Source: Acidobacteriota bacterium
Lineage (GTDB): Bacteria; Acidobacteriota; Terriglobia; Bryobacterales; JACQDG01
Direction: 5' to 3'
Assembly (NCBI GenBank): GCA_016201185.1
Contig: JACQDG010000037.1
Coordinates: 1 to 32,161 of the forward strand
Length of the DNA: 32,161 nucleotides
Shown: positions 1 through 7,933 of the stretch, piece after piece
Layout: each line of letters opens with the position of its first letter
Position numbering within the stretch: the stretch's first letter is position 1
Translations under genes and position numbers: made by a program
The notes under the pieces: model-generated
Seen by the model: the letters and a program-made list of their open reading frames with translations, nothing else
Told to the model about the DNA's origin: nothing
Database searches by the model: none

Positions 1-170
1 ACGATGCCTTGTCCCAGGCGCTGTTTTTCCTGGGCTTCTGCAGCGCCAAGCTGGAAAAGAGCCGCGATGCCCTGAAGTACTTCACCGAGGCTTCCAAGAC
101 TCCAGGCCCCTACCAGGCCCTGTCGGCCGAAATGGTCAAAAAGATCCGGGCAGGTTCAAGAGAGCAGTAG
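1..170 (+). CDS. C-terminal end of a TPR-like protein (partial)
   Basis: The window opens inside a gene read in the frame ending at TAG 168-170; about 55 residues are visible. They read as helical repeat sequence (ALSQALFFLGFCSAKLEKSR, then DALKYFTEASKTPGPYQALS), which resembles one tetratricopeptide helix-turn-helix pair followed by a basic tail. The small-small-large residue spacing and the 'A..YF..A' helix support a TPR scaffold, but there is too little to name the protein. The stop codon is one base before the GTG start of the acetate-kinase-family gene, so the two are probably co-transcribed and translationally coupled. Confidence 0.6.
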   Translation, partial: DALSQALFFLGFCSAKLEKSRDALKYFTEASKTPGPYQALSAEMVKKIRAGSREQ

Positions 171-171
171 G

Positions 172-1299
172 GTGCCCGGCACCGGGGACAGCGTCTCGCG
201 GCGGATTCTTGTTCCCAACCTGGGCTCCACTTCGCTGAAGTACCAGCTTCTGGGGTTTCCTAGCGAGAAGACGCTGGCCCGCGGCAAGGTAGAACGGATC
301 GCCGGGCCGGCAGAATACCGCACCGCCCTGGCCGAGGTGCTGGACCGGCTCTTGCCCGGGGGAATCCACGCCATCGGGCTGAAGGCCATTCACGGCGGGC
401 CGCAATTTTGCGGGACGTTTCGGGTGGATAAGGCAGTAATCGCTGCCCTGCGGGAATTCGAGCCCGCAGCGCCCCTGCACAATCCGATCTATATCCTGGC
501 CATAGAGACGCTGCGAGCGCTGGCGCCGGACATTCCTTTGGTGGCGGTTTTTGAGACCGGGTTCCACCGCACCATGCCCGAGGCGGCCGCCTGCTATGGG
601 GTGCCGCGCGTCTGGAGGGAGCAGTTCGGCATCCGGCGCTACGGATTTCACGGCGCCTCTCACCGGTACGTTAGCGAGCGGGTTCCGGCGATCCTGGGGC
701 GGGGAGCCGGAGGTCTGCGCCTCGTCTCCTGCCACCTGGGGGGCAGCAGCTCGATCTGCGCCATTCAGAACGGAGTCTCGGTGGACACCACCATGGGCTT
801 TTCACCCCAGTCCGGGCTGGAGAACGCCACCCGTCACGGCGATCTGGACCCGTTCGCCGTGCTGTTCTTGATGGACCGGCTGGGCTACTCCACGTCTCGG
901 ATGCGGCAGGAGTTGTTGCTCCACGGCGGGCTGGCAGGGCTTTCCGGTATCCCCGGAGGCGATGTGCGCGATCTGGAAGCCGTCGGCAGTCCCGGGGCAC
1001 GCCTGGCGCTGGAAGTATTCGCCTACCAGGTCCGTAAGACCATAGGCGCCTATGCCGCGGCCATGGGTGGACTCGACGCTCTGGCCTTTACCGGCGGCAT
1101 CGGAGAAAACTCCGCTTCCCTGCGCGAAGCCTGCTGCCGGGGTCTGGAATTCCTGGGGATTCGCCTGGATCGGGAACGGAACCGAAGTCTTTCCGGCGAC
1201 CGCGTAGTCTCGCCCGAAGGCGCATCGGTTCCCGTGCTGGCGCTAGCAACTAATGAAGAACTGATTGTGGCCAGAGAAACAGCCGCTCTGTTGTGGTGA
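172..1299 (+). CDS. acetate/butyrate kinase family protein, divergent active site
   Basis: A 375-residue ASKHA-fold kinase of the acetokinase family, which makes acyl-phosphate from ATP and a short-chain acid. The phosphate-binding N-terminus (VPNLGSTSLKY, 14-24), the histidine segment YGFHGASHRYV (157-167), CHLGGSSSICAI (187-198), DTTMGF (205-210), TRHGDLDP (220-227), FTGGIGENS and the terminal TNEELIVA all align with AckA. Two usual catalytic positions differ: the HRVVHGG arginine (R91 in Methanosarcina AckA) is Lys71 in GLKAIHGG, and the VFDTAFH aspartate (D148) is Glu128 in VFETGFH. R241 and E384 equivalents are kept. The start is a GTG one base after the upstream stop. The protein is slightly short for AckA (about 400). 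The family is certain; acetate specificity is not. Confidence 0.85.
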   Translation: MPGTGDSVSRRILVPNLGSTSLKYQLLGFPSEKTLARGKVERIAGPAEYRTALAEVLDRLLPGGIHAIGLKAIHGGPQFCGTFRVDKAVIAALREFEPAAPLHNPIYILAIETLRALAPDIPLVAVFETGFHRTMPEAAACYGVPRVWREQFGIRRYGFHGASHRYVSERVPAILGRGAGGLRLVSCHLGGSSSICAIQNGVSVDTTMGFSPQSGLENATRHGDLDPFAVLFLMDRLGYSTSRMRQELLLHGGLAGLSGIPGGDVRDLEAVGSPGARLALEVFAYQVRKTIGAYAAAMGGLDALAFTGGIGENSASLREACCRGLEFLGIRLDRERNRSLSGDRVVSPEGASVPVLALATNEELIVARETAALLW

Positions 1300-1326
1300 A
1301 GCGTTCGTGTCCGGGCGCCTCAGTGG

Positions 1327-2261
1327 CTAGCGCCGCTTCAGGGTCGGACGGTCTTCTTCGTCCTCTTTGTTGCCCTTGCCGTCCTTGTCCTCGACGGGGA
1401 TGGTGCCGCCGCCGGTGGATTTGCGCAGCCTCGGGCGGTTGAGGTCTTTATCGTCTGCCTTACGGCGGGCGTGCAGGGCGACCAGCCGGGCCTTCACATC
1501 CAGAAACTCCGAGGTGTTGACCACGTACTCGGACTTCTGCGGCAGGATCTTCTGGATGTCCTTCTGCGCCTCGGTGATGCGGTCCCCTGTCATGGGGTGG
1601 GTGCTGAAGACCTTGGAAATAGTCCCAGGCTTCTTCTTTTCATCGGACTGGATCTTCTCAAAGAAATCGACGAAGGAGTTGGGATCGTAGCCGGCCTGCC
1701 GTAGCCGGTCCACCCACCCATGAAGATCAGCGGGATGGTGCCGAGGTTGACCAGTTGCCCGCGAGTGGCCTGCCGTGTGCCGGGGCGCGCGGCGACATGC
1801 GCAATCTCGTGGGCCATTACACCCGCCAGCTCCGATTCCGAAGTCGCCTTCAGTACCAGCCCGCTATTCACGAAGAAAAACCCGCCTGGCAAAGCGAAGG
1901 CGTTCACTTCCTCGCTGTCGATCACCTTGATAGTGAAGGGCACCTTGGCGTCAGAGTTGCGCACCAGGTTCTGCCCTACGCGGTTCACATACTCGGCGAT
2001 GATGGGGTCGTCGATGATCCGGGCCTGGCGCTCCACCTCCTGCGCCAGTTGCTTGCCGAGGGCGATCTCCTTCTCGATCGAGTAGAAGTTCACGCCCGAG
2101 CCGACGTTGCGGTCGCCAATGGCCTCCACGTCCTGCTTCTTGTTCTTGGGCTTCTTCTGGGACTGGCTGCTCTGAGTTTTGTCCCCATCCTCCTGGGCCC
2201 GCATCGCCATTGGCACTGCCAGCGCCAGCGTCAGAAGGATTGCCAGTGATGTCTTTTTCAT
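1327..2261 (-). pseudogene. M48 zinc metalloprotease, disrupted by internal deletion and frameshift
   Basis: The N-terminal part (2261 down to about 1705) encodes a signal peptide (MKKTSLAILLTLALAVPMAM), a basic linker and an M48 domain with HEIAH at residues 151-155. The C-terminal part (about 1713 to 1327), in another frame, begins RQAGYDPNSFVDFFEKI and contains STHPMTGDRI, both standard for the second half of the same family. In intact relatives the GGW.GY segment is followed by about 35 residues carrying the EAD motif that supplies the third zinc ligand; here GGWTGYG runs directly into the AGYDP codons in a shifted frame. The junction carries two copies of GTAGCCGG (1687-1694 and 1701-1708, plus strand). 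The usual ARHGTRQ is ARPGTRQ. Neither half alone can be an active protease. Start ATG 2259-2261. Confidence 0.8.
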
Positions 2262-2342
2262 ACCGCCACCCCTTCGACTCGCCCCTTTCCCGGGATCCGC
2301 CTCAGCCCGCTGCGGTGGCCAAGGAAGACCTCACTACGCTAC

Positions 2343-2348
2343 ATTATA
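2343..2348 (-). promoter_or_regulatory. -10 element (TATAAT) upstream of the M48 gene
   Basis: A perfect TATAAT on the minus strand, 81 nt before the M48 start codon, in the 186-base divergent gap shared with the aminotransferase. No convincing -35 element lies at 16-18 nt. The M48 start has a G-rich stretch (AAGGGGTGG) as a possible ribosome-binding site. Nothing else was recognised in 2262-2447. Confidence 0.4.
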
Positions 2349-2447
2349 CCGTTTTGGGCTCGGGCGCCCCACAATTATTAAACGCGCTGGAGGGCAGAGA
2401 AGTTACCCGATCTGGCTGCGTTTGGAACCAGAGCCGAGGTTAACAAG

Positions 2448-3572
2448 ATGGAATTCTGGGAGAAGTACCGCCGCGAATTTCCGGTGACCGAACACTGGGC
2501 TTACATGAACCACGCCGCCGTGGCGCCGCTTTCCCGGCGAGCCGCTGACGCCATGCAAGGTACGATTGAAGACGTTTGCCGCAACGGGGTCGCCCACAGC
2601 AAGCAGTGGGACGAGGTGTTCGAGGGCCTGCGTTCCTCGGCCGCCCGCCTGATCGGGGCCTCCGCGGAGGAGATCGCCATTGTAAAAAACACCACCGAAG
2701 GCCTGGCCATCGTGGCCAACGGCCTGGACTGGCGTCCGGGCGACGCCATGGCCGCTGTGGAGCGGGAGTTTCCGGCCAATTACTATCCCTGGAAGCACTT
2801 GGAGACACGCGGCGTCAAGGTTCGGTGGATCCCCCAGAGGGAAGGCCGCATCGAGCTCGAGGATGTGGACCGCGCCTGCGCCGGCGCCAGGTTGCTGACC
2901 ATCAGCTTTGTCCAGTACCTGAGCGGCTTTCGTGTGGACCTGGAAGAGGTGGGCAAGATTTGCGCCCGGCACGGCTGCCTTTATGTTGTAGACGCCATTC
3001 AAGGGCTGGGAGTCTTCCCTGTCGATGTCCGCAAGGCCGGCATCCATGCTCTGGCCGCCGACGGGCATAAGTGGCTGATGGGGCCGGAGGGGTGCGCCAT
3101 CCTTTTCGTAGCCTCGAACCTGATTCCCCGGATCGAGCCGGTGGAGTTTGGCTGGACCAGCGTCGCCAATTACCGCGACTACCAGTCCCGCGACGCCGCC
3201 TTGCGGGCCGGGGCCGCCCGCTATGAGTGCGGAACGCTGAACACGGCGGGCTGCTATGGAATGCTCGCGGCCATCGATCTTCTGCTGGAAGTCGGGATCG
3301 AGCGGATCGGAGCACGCGTGGCGAGCCTTTCGCGGCGCATTGCGGCCGGCGTTGCCTCCCGAGGCTATCGCCTGATGACATCGCCCGAAGGCGAGGCCAC
3401 TTCGGGCATCCTGGCCTTCCAGAAGGAGGGGCTGGACACCGTGGCGGCCGTAAAGCGACTCGCGTCCCAGAGAATCGCTGTCGCCCCGCGCTCCGGCTGG
3501 ATTCGAACTTCTCCCCACTTCTACGTAAGCGACGAAGAAGTGGATCGGCTGCTGGCGGCTCTCCCGGCATGA
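2448..3572 (+). CDS. class V aminotransferase family PLP enzyme
   Basis: A 374-residue fold-type I PLP enzyme of the cysteine-desulfurase/isopenicillin-N-epimerase-like class V group. Visible landmarks are YMNHAAVAPLS (19-29), VKNTTEGL (79-86, phosphate binding), Asp182 in VVDAIQGLG (pyridine nitrogen contact), the Schiff-base lysine Lys208 in ADGHKWLMGPEG, and the C-terminal RTSPHFYVSDEEVDRLL. No desulfurase active-site cysteine loop is apparent, so an epimerase, kynureninase-like or other PLP role is as likely. The ATG follows GAGG by 8 nt. Full length, with no missing block. Its substrate cannot be told from sequence or neighbours. Confidence 0.85.
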   Translation: MEFWEKYRREFPVTEHWAYMNHAAVAPLSRRAADAMQGTIEDVCRNGVAHSKQWDEVFEGLRSSAARLIGASAEEIAIVKNTTEGLAIVANGLDWRPGDAMAAVEREFPANYYPWKHLETRGVKVRWIPQREGRIELEDVDRACAGARLLTISFVQYLSGFRVDLEEVGKICARHGCLYVVDAIQGLGVFPVDVRKAGIHALAADGHKWLMGPEGCAILFVASNLIPRIEPVEFGWTSVANYRDYQSRDAALRAGAARYECGTLNTAGCYGMLAAIDLLLEVGIERIGARVASLSRRIAAGVASRGYRLMTSPEGEATSGILAFQKEGLDTVAAVKRLASQRIAVAPRSGWIRTSPHFYVSDEEVDRLLAALPA

Positions 3573-3623
3573 ACGGGCCCGGCCGGCGCGCCCGCTGCGG
3601 CCGGACCGGCTGGTACCACATGC

Positions 3624-3629
3624 TATTCT
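3624..3629 (+). promoter_or_regulatory. candidate -10 (TATTCT) six bases before the DUF4159 start
   Basis: TATTCT is followed by exactly 6 nt (GAGGTC) and then ATG 3636. If this is the -10 element, transcription begins at or just before the start codon and the message is leaderless. The GAGG inside the spacer could instead be a ribosome-binding site on a transcript from the upstream gene. No -35 is evident. Confidence 0.3.
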
Positions 3630-3635
3630 GAGGTC

Positions 3636-4448
3636 ATGAAGCGATGGGGGCCGCGTCGCTGGAAGCTGTGGGTGGCGGCCACGCTGCTGGTCTTAGGCTG
3701 CCTCCCTTTCCTGCATGCCCAGCGCGGCGCCCAGCGCTGGTTGTGGCGGCAGGACGACTATGAGCCGCCGCCCGCCGACGCGCATGATCCGGCCGAGTAT
3801 TACTTCGCCCGGCTGATTTACACCACTCACCCCCTGGGCCGCTGGGGTCCCGGCTCGTGGATCATCGACTCGCCAAAGGCCGAGCGTCACTTCCTGCAGG
3901 GCGTGCGCCGGCTGACCAATGTCCACGCCAACTCGGGAGAAAAATACATCGAGGCGACCGACCCCAACCTGTTCAACTATCCCTGGCTTTACTCGGTCGA
4001 GGTCGGCCACTGGGATCTCAGCGATGAAGAGGCCGCCGCCTTGCGCGAATACCTGTACCGCGGCGGCTTCCTGGTGGTGGACGATTTTCACGGCACCATC
4101 GAGTGGAATACGTTTCTTCACAGCCTGCGCAAAATCTTTCCCGACCGCTCCATCGTCGAGATCGCGAACGACGACCCCGTTTTCCACACTCTCTACGACC
4201 TCGGGGAGCGGTTCCAGGTCCCCGGACTGCAGTTTCTCTACACCGGCCGCATTTATGAGCTGGATGGCGTCGAGCCCCACTGGCGCGGCATCTACGACGA
4301 CAAGGGCCGGCTCATGGTGGTCATCAACTTCAATATGGACCTCGGCGATTCCTGGGAGCACGCCGACTTGCCAGCCTACCCGGAACGGTACACGGCGATG
4401 GGCTCTCGTTTAGGTATTAACTATATTATCTACGACATGACGCACTAG
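3636..4448 (+). CDS. secreted DUF4159 domain protein
   Basis: A 270-residue protein with a basic N-terminus and a hydrophobic signal segment ending near Ala28 (LLVLGCLPFLHAQ), followed by a complete DUF4159 domain. Recognisable blocks are EYYFARLIYT, PNLFNYPWLYSVEVGHWDLS, YLYRGGFLVVDDFHGTIEW, FPDRSIVEI, HTLYDLGERFQVPG, PHWRGI and NFNMDLGDSWEHAD, ending with NYIIYDMTH. The family is widespread in Acidobacteria, usually exported, and has no proven biochemical role; the fold resembles a glutamine-amidotransferase-like Rossmann domain. It follows the aminotransferase by 63 bases on the same strand, but that spacing and its own possible -10 box leave an operon uncertain. Confidence 0.85.
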   Translation: MKRWGPRRWKLWVAATLLVLGCLPFLHAQRGAQRWLWRQDDYEPPPADAHDPAEYYFARLIYTTHPLGRWGPGSWIIDSPKAERHFLQGVRRLTNVHANSGEKYIEATDPNLFNYPWLYSVEVGHWDLSDEEAAALREYLYRGGFLVVDDFHGTIEWNTFLHSLRKIFPDRSIVEIANDDPVFHTLYDLGERFQVPGLQFLYTGRIYELDGVEPHWRGIYDDKGRLMVVINFNMDLGDSWEHADLPAYPERYTAMGSRLGINYIIYDMTH

Positions 4449-4517
4449 CATTCCAATGCCGCCCGCCAAGACTGCAGGCGCCAGACAGGAAGCGGCGGCG
4501 GGAAAGCCGGCTCACAA

Positions 4518-6602
4518 CTACTCCAGCCGAACCAACTCGGCCGCCGCCAGGTTTTTCAGGTATTGAGCGACGCCTCCCGGTTCGACGGTGCCGTAGTAGC
4601 CTTCCGGGGCCGCCTGGGCCTCGGCCCGCACGGCCCGGTATATATCCAGCCCCGTGCGCCGCCCGTCGACGAAATTCAGCGCCTCGAACGCCATCAAGGA
4701 GTGCAGCCCATCCACCGCCTTCACCTTGTTGCGGCGTTCCAGGAACTCCGCCGGCCCGCAGGCCAGCCGCGGCTTCATTTTCTGCAGTTCTTTTTCGACC
4801 GGAGATGGCTCTTCGAGCGGGAGGGTCTGGCGGCCGGTCAGGGAACGATACTGCGCCGCCAATTCCGCCAGGTACGCTTGGCCCAGCTTCTCATGACCTT
4901 CAATGAAGCTGTCCACCATTGCGTGGTTTCCCGGGCCTATCATCTTGATCGACTCGAGAGCGCGCTTATCGCGCTCGATCGAGCGCTCCAGCAGGTTGAC
5001 AGCGTCGGCGTAGGCGCGCGGCCGGCCGGCTGCGATCCACGCCACCCCCGATTGCAAGGCTTGCCCCAGCCGCCTTGCCGAGCGCCCGTAGACCTCGGCC
5101 CCCAGGATCGGGATGTGCTTTTCCTCGGCTCGCGCCAGGAAATAGGCGATCGTCGCCACCGCGAAGGCGTTGCGCTGCAATTGCGTCCGGTCGATGTTCC
5201 ACAAGTCGTCGTCGGTCGAGTGGATGTAGTTGTCCGGAAAATTGGTGAAGGTCACGCCGGGCACGCCGATCGGCGCCTCGTTGAAGGTCATGTGATCGGT
5301 GCTGTTGTGGAAGGGAACCATCGCCGCGTTGTAACGATGGCGCGTTCCCAGCCGGGCAAAGATCGGCCGCGGGTACAAATCCGCCGCGCCCACGCCCATC
5401 ATGGCCAGTTGCGAAGTGTTCCCTTCGACCAGGTATTCCACCACCGATTCGGCCACGTCGTTGAGGAAGTGAAAGCGCGAGAAGGGCAGGCGGGTCACAT
5501 TCTGCACGCGCAGGACATCCAATCCCTGATTGGCGCCCACCATGTCGGAATTGATATTGGCCAGGATCTTTCGGGCCTCGCCCGGATGGTCGGCAAAATA
5601 CTGCCGCTCGCTCCCGATCTCGGTCACCCACCAGAAGCGGATGTTGCGGCGGGGCGCCGCGAGCCTTCCCTCGCGGATCAGCTTGGCCAGCGTGCGGGCA
5701 ATTTCGGCCAGGTTGGCGCAGCCGCTGCCGTCGTCGTTCGCGGAGAATTTCTCTTCCTGCATATGTCCTGTCAGGACGATGTCCTGGCCCTCGATGGCGG
5801 TGCCGCGCAGGTAGCCTTCCACCATGACCTGCCACTTCTCTTCGCCGAAAGCGGAATCCACGTGGGCGTGAACCTTCACCGGCTGCTTGGCGGAGGCCAG
5901 GCGGGAGGCCAGCGCCGCTCCCTGGCGGTAGGAAACGCCGAAGGCAAAGGTGACGCGGCCCTCGGTTTCCTCGGCCGGTACTGAGAGCCAGCGCACCTGG
6001 TCGGGATAGCCAAACCAGCGCGCGGAACGGGGGTCGGGCCGCAGCACCAGCCCGGCCGCCTTCCTCTTGCTCACCGCTTCCTTCATCACTGCGGCCGGAC
6101 CCCCCCAGGCCAGTACGATCTTTCCCTCGACCTGCTTGTCTTCATAATCCTTCTCGTTCGTCCCATCGCCCACATCGACCAGTTCGGCCGTGACGTCGAC
6201 GGCGCGGCTGTTATCGAGCAAGTGCAGCGGCGTCTGGACCGTTGAGGCGATCCGCTCCGCCGTTGGGTCGACGATCCACAGTTCGGCCGACCGGGGGTTC
6301 CAGGCCGGATAGGTCGCCTTCTGCTTGATCAGCCGCACGTCCGCCAGACCATACTCGCGCGCCTTCTGCTCGTAGTAACGCGCCACTTCCATCAGGCCCT
6401 CCGCCCCGCCGCGCGGCCGATGGAACTGCGTGTTGTGCCGCAAATGCTCGTAAGCGGCGTCGCCTGAGATCTCTCCCTTCAGATAGGCCTCTTCCTGAGG
6501 GGTCAGGTATTTCAGGCTCTGGCCCGCCAGGACGAGAGAAGCCGCCACGGCCAGGCCAGCCGGCCGCACAACCGCTATCAGGCTCTTCCAGAGTTGGAAC
6601 AT
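4518..6602 (-). CDS. secreted M28 family zinc peptidase with PA-like domain
   Basis: A 694-residue exported peptidase. Residues 1-27 form a signal sequence (LAVAASLVLAGQ). A protease-associated-type segment (about 135-215, with GKIVLAWGG and KAAGLVL) precedes the M28 catalytic domain. Apparent metal and catalytic residues are His280 (LTGHMQEE), Asp290 (SANDDGSG), Glu328 (WWVTEIGSE), Asp353 (NINSDMVG) and His461 (NYIHSTDDDLW), with FHNSTDHMTF at 431-440. The HxD motif of classic M28 enzymes is HMQ here, so the aspartate that normally follows the first zinc histidine is absent; this may be a subfamily trait. A C-terminal alpha-helical region of about 200 residues follows. It is a single-gene unit facing the small secreted-protein gene. 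Confidence 0.85.
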   Translation of the reverse strand: MFQLWKSLIAVVRPAGLAVAASLVLAGQSLKYLTPQEEAYLKGEISGDAAYEHLRHNTQFHRPRGGAEGLMEVARYYEQKAREYGLADVRLIKQKATYPAWNPRSAELWIVDPTAERIASTVQTPLHLLDNSRAVDVTAELVDVGDGTNEKDYEDKQVEGKIVLAWGGPAAVMKEAVSKRKAAGLVLRPDPRSARWFGYPDQVRWLSVPAEETEGRVTFAFGVSYRQGAALASRLASAKQPVKVHAHVDSAFGEEKWQVMVEGYLRGTAIEGQDIVLTGHMQEEKFSANDDGSGCANLAEIARTLAKLIREGRLAAPRRNIRFWWVTEIGSERQYFADHPGEARKILANINSDMVGANQGLDVLRVQNVTRLPFSRFHFLNDVAESVVEYLVEGNTSQLAMMGVGAADLYPRPIFARLGTRHRYNAAMVPFHNSTDHMTFNEAPIGVPGVTFTNFPDNYIHSTDDDLWNIDRTQLQRNAFAVATIAYFLARAEEKHIPILGAEVYGRSARRLGQALQSGVAWIAAGRPRAYADAVNLLERSIERDKRALESIKMIGPGNHAMVDSFIEGHEKLGQAYLAELAAQYRSLTGRQTLPLEEPSPVEKELQKMKPRLACGPAEFLERRNKVKAVDGLHSLMAFEALNFVDGRRTGLDIYRAVRAEAQAAPEGYYGTVEPGGVAQYLKNLAAAELVRLE

Positions 6603-6716
6603 GAGTTTGCTCCGGCCAGAAATGGCCGTTCAGTATAGCACGCGGTTTCAGGAGCGATTTCTTTGTTTCTGCTGGGATTCGGCTAAGATGGCTCAATACC
6701 GGTCAAGGAGCCGACT

Positions 6717-7067
6717 ATGCGCCGCCTTTTGCTTTTCCTCTTGCTTCTGCCCCTGGCCCTGTGGGCCGCTGACATCACTGGGAATTGGAACTTCTCCGTC
6801 GATCTGGACGCCGGCAGCGGCAACCCCAGCTTCACCTTCCAGCAGGACGGTGAGAAGCTGACCGGCCACTACTCCGGCCAGCTTGGCGAGGCCGACCTGA
6901 CCGGCACAGTGCGGGGTGACGATATCGAGTTCACTTTCACGGTGAAGGGCGACCAGGGCGAATCAACTGCGACTTTCACCGGCAAGATATCTGGTGACAC
7001 CATGAAGGGCAAGGCGGTCTATACGAATTTCGGATCCGGCACTTTCGCCGCCAGGCGCGCTCGCTAA
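6717..7067 (+). CDS. small secreted beta-sheet protein of unknown function
   Basis: A 116-residue protein with a clear signal peptide (MRRLLLFLLLLPLALWAA, cleavage near Ala18). The mature part alternates short polar/hydrophobic strands with turns (DITGNWNFSV, KLTGHYSGQLGEADLTGTV, IEFTFTVKG, STATFTGKISG, MKGKAVY), consistent with a small lipocalin-like beta barrel. Similar short exported proteins are common in Acidobacteria but lack an assigned function. AAGGAG at 6705-6710 is a good ribosome-binding site 6 nt before the ATG. TAAGAT at 6684-6689 may be the -10 element. It converges on the pseudopilin operon, with 6 bases between the two stops. Confidence 0.75.
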   Translation: MRRLLLFLLLLPLALWAADITGNWNFSVDLDAGSGNPSFTFQQDGEKLTGHYSGQLGEADLTGTVRGDDIEFTFTVKGDQGESTATFTGKISGDTMKGKAVYTNFGSGTFAARRAR

Positions 7068-7073
7068 GCGCGT

Positions 7074-7490
7074 TCACCAGTCGGCGTACTTGCTGCCGTC
7101 GAGCGCTTTGCCGTCCGAGCCGCTATGGACGTCGATGATGCCCGGCTCCTTCTGATCCACGCTGCGCACGGCGTCCTCCATCTCCACCTTCCAGCTTTCG
7201 CGGGATTTGGTGAAGGGGTCCAGAGGTACTTCGCGGAGATAGCCTTCCGTCACCAGGTCTTGCAGCGACTGCGGCGCCTTCTCCTTGTCGAAGGTGTATT
7301 CGTCGATGAGGGTACGCAGGGTGAACAGGTTGTTCTTCAGCACGCTTTCCTTGGCCCGGATGATGGCTTTTTGGTAGAGCGGTACGGCGACCGAGATGAT
7401 CGTGATGATGATCGTGAGGACGATCATCAGCTCGATCAAGGTCATGCCGCCCGAGCGGCGGGCCTTACCAATCTGAATACTTCGTTCCAT
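7074..7490 (-). CDS. GspG-like pseudopilin (second copy)
   Basis: A class III prepilin-like protein of 138 residues. The leader is 15 residues with cleavage expected at RSGG|MTLIEL, followed by Glu5 and a 20-residue hydrophobic helix (MTLIELMIVLTIIITIISVA). The body has the GspG arrangement (SVLKNNLFTLRTLIDEYTFD, QSLQDLVTEGYL, VPLDPFTK) and ends in a GSDGKALDGSKYADW tail resembling the calcium-binding loop of major pseudopilins. I chose ATG 7490 because it is the last start before the prepilin leader; it lies inside the previous pilin gene, overlapping by 26 bases, which implies coupled translation. A longer reading from 7532 adds 14 unsupported residues. Confidence 0.85.
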   Translation of the reverse strand: MERSIQIGKARRSGGMTLIELMIVLTIIITIISVAVPLYQKAIIRAKESVLKNNLFTLRTLIDEYTFDKEKAPQSLQDLVTEGYLREVPLDPFTKSRESWKVEMEDAVRSVDQKEPGIIDVHSGSDGKALDGSKYADW

Positions 7491-7932
7491 CCAGGGCCGT
7501 ATCGGTGCTCTTGGTATAAACGTCGAAGACATTCTGCCCGCCCCAGCTTTGCGAGCCCGGGTCGTCCTTCATAGCGCGCAGGCCCCAGTCGGTCCCGCCG
7601 GTCAGGGGGTCTGGAGGGATGCGGCGCAGGAACCGGATTTTCTTGTCCACCGTGCCCTGCAATTTCACGCCGTCGACCATAGTCTGGAGGTCCGGCGGAT
7701 AACCTTCCGATTCCAGCTTGGGAGGGCCCAGCAGGCCGCGGTCTGAAGCGTCCTTGTAGCGGTCGATGGCGGCTCGCATTTCCCGCAGGGCGTAGCGCAG
7801 TTCCCGTTCCTTCTCGCGGCGGACCTTAACGCGCGCCAGCGGCAGGGCCATGGAGGTCAGGATGAGCATGATCGTAAAAGCCACGATCAGCTCGATCAGC
7901 GTCAAGCCCGCGTTGCTCCTGCCGCGCCTCAT
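7465..7932 (-). CDS. GspG-like pseudopilin (first copy)
   Basis: A 155-residue prepilin-like protein. The short leader MRRGRSNAG ends at the processing glycine before LTLIELIVAFTIMLILTSMA (Glu5 present). The soluble domain has ELRYALREMRAAIDRYKDA, YPPDLQTMVDGV and IPPDPLTGG, and it ends LDGTKYSDW, nearly the same tail as the downstream pilin, so the two are paralogues. Such proteins are cleaved and N-methylated by a PilD-type peptidase and assembled into a short periplasmic pseudopilus. The ATG lies one base after the secretin stop, so the three genes form one operon. The assembly ATPase, platform protein and prepilin peptidase are not in this window. Confidence 0.87.
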   Translation of the reverse strand: MRRGRSNAGLTLIELIVAFTIMLILTSMALPLARVKVRREKERELRYALREMRAAIDRYKDASDRGLLGPPKLESEGYPPDLQTMVDGVKLQGTVDKKIRFLRRIPPDPLTGGTDWGLRAMKDDPGSQSWGGQNVFDVYTKSTDTALDGTKYSDW

Positions 7933-7933
7933 A

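Noticed and set aside
1687..1713. Programmed ribosomal frameshift in the M48 gene
   Set aside because: About 35 family residues are missing at the junction and there is no slippery heptamer, so a deletion explains it better.
4449..4517. Intrinsic terminator between DUF4159 and M28 genes
   Set aside because: GC-rich segments (GCCGCCCGCC and GGCGGCGGG) pair only partly and no T-run follows.
4563..5984. Long open frame on the plus strand antisense to the M28 peptidase
   Set aside because: No family resemblance, high-GC composition keeps shadow frames open, and the minus-strand frame has all M28 motifs.
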